Shown piece after piece: positions 13,186 through 13,223 of a stretch of DNA of 13,223 nucleotides. A program made the position numbers and the translations under genes. This DNA is from Methanosarcinales archaeon. GTDB lineage: Archaea > Halobacteriota > Methanosarcinia > Methanosarcinales > Methanogasteraceae. The stretch spans positions 1 through 13,223 of the forward strand of contig JAUWHQ010000238.1 in NCBI GenBank assembly GCA_030605805.1. The letters are read 5' to 3'. Under the pieces are notes generated by a model. It was not told the origin of the DNA. It ran no database searches and worked only from the letters and a program-made list of their open reading frames with translations. The stretch's first letter is position 1. Each line of letters opens with the position of its first letter.

Positions 13186-13223
13186 TCATCCAAGTATCTT
13201 AGCAAACAGCCCGCCATAGTCCT
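13186..13223 (-). CDS. C-terminal end of an unidentified gene (runs off right edge)
   Basis: The minus strand reads DYGGLFAKILG and then TGA at 13186-13188, nine bases before the apparent ATC start of the next gene, whose ribosome binding site fills the gap. The spacing and glycine-rich ending look like a true gene end. Eleven residues are too few to name a family. Confidence 0.5.
   Translation of the reverse strand, partial: DYGGLFAKILG

Overview
The window looks like chromosomal DNA from a methanogen-related euryarchaeon (Methanosarcinia/Syntrophoarchaeia-like; methanogen or ANME lineage). The signs are archaeal TATA boxes 20-30 nt upstream of genes, Shine-Dalgarno sequences of the GGTGATC type, a Trm112-like zinc protein, a DUF5611-type protein, a DUF98 chorismate-lyase-like protein, the 5'-deoxyadenosine deaminase plus methylthioinosine phosphorylase pair, and a stand-alone 6-phospho-3-hexuloisomerase. 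Assignment below class level is not possible from what I can see.

Layout, left to right. (1) Positions 1-683, minus strand: a Trm112-like zinc protein gene followed by an unidentified conserved-looking gene that runs off the left edge. (2) 832-2052, minus: a GntP-family permease with its own, almost leaderless, promoter. (3) 2301-3761, minus: a TrkH-type potassium channel subunit with a TTG start. (4) 3762-4349: a gene-poor spacer. (5) 4350-10162, minus: a tightly packed eight-gene run. In transcription order it reads methylthioinosine phosphorylase, 5'-deoxyadenosine/MTA deaminase, 6-phospho-3-hexuloisomerase, an ABC permease without partners, a 52-residue membrane miniprotein easily missed by gene callers, a CBS-pair protein with a zinc knuckle, an Lrp/AsnC regulator and a class I aminotransferase. 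Neighbours overlap or lie within about 20 nt except before the isomerase, where there is an internal promoter with a perfect 14-bp palindrome. (6) 10163-10651: a spacer with several inverted repeats and an orphan TATA box. (7) 10652-12180, plus: an AbiEi/AbiEii type IV toxin-antitoxin pair, AT-richer than its surroundings and the only genes on the plus strand. (8) 12343-13223, minus: a DUF98 chorismate-lyase-like gene, a DUF5611-type gene that seems to start at ATC, and the last 11 codons of another gene.

How the genes may work together. The first two genes of the long run remove the radical-SAM and polyamine by-products 5'-deoxyadenosine, methylthioadenosine and related nucleosides: deamination to the inosine form, then phosphorolysis to hypoxanthine and a sugar phosphate. 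CBS pairs bind adenosyl ligands, and the archaeal CBS protein MJ0100 is known to bind MTA and SAM. The downstream CBS protein is therefore a reasonable candidate sensor of the same metabolites, and the aminotransferase could serve a late methionine-salvage or amino-acid step under the Lrp-like regulator. This linkage is inference from gene order. No wholly new system is proven here. The best leads are the missed miniprotein, the salvage/CBS/Lrp operon, the ATC start and the structured spacer beside the toxin-antitoxin genes.
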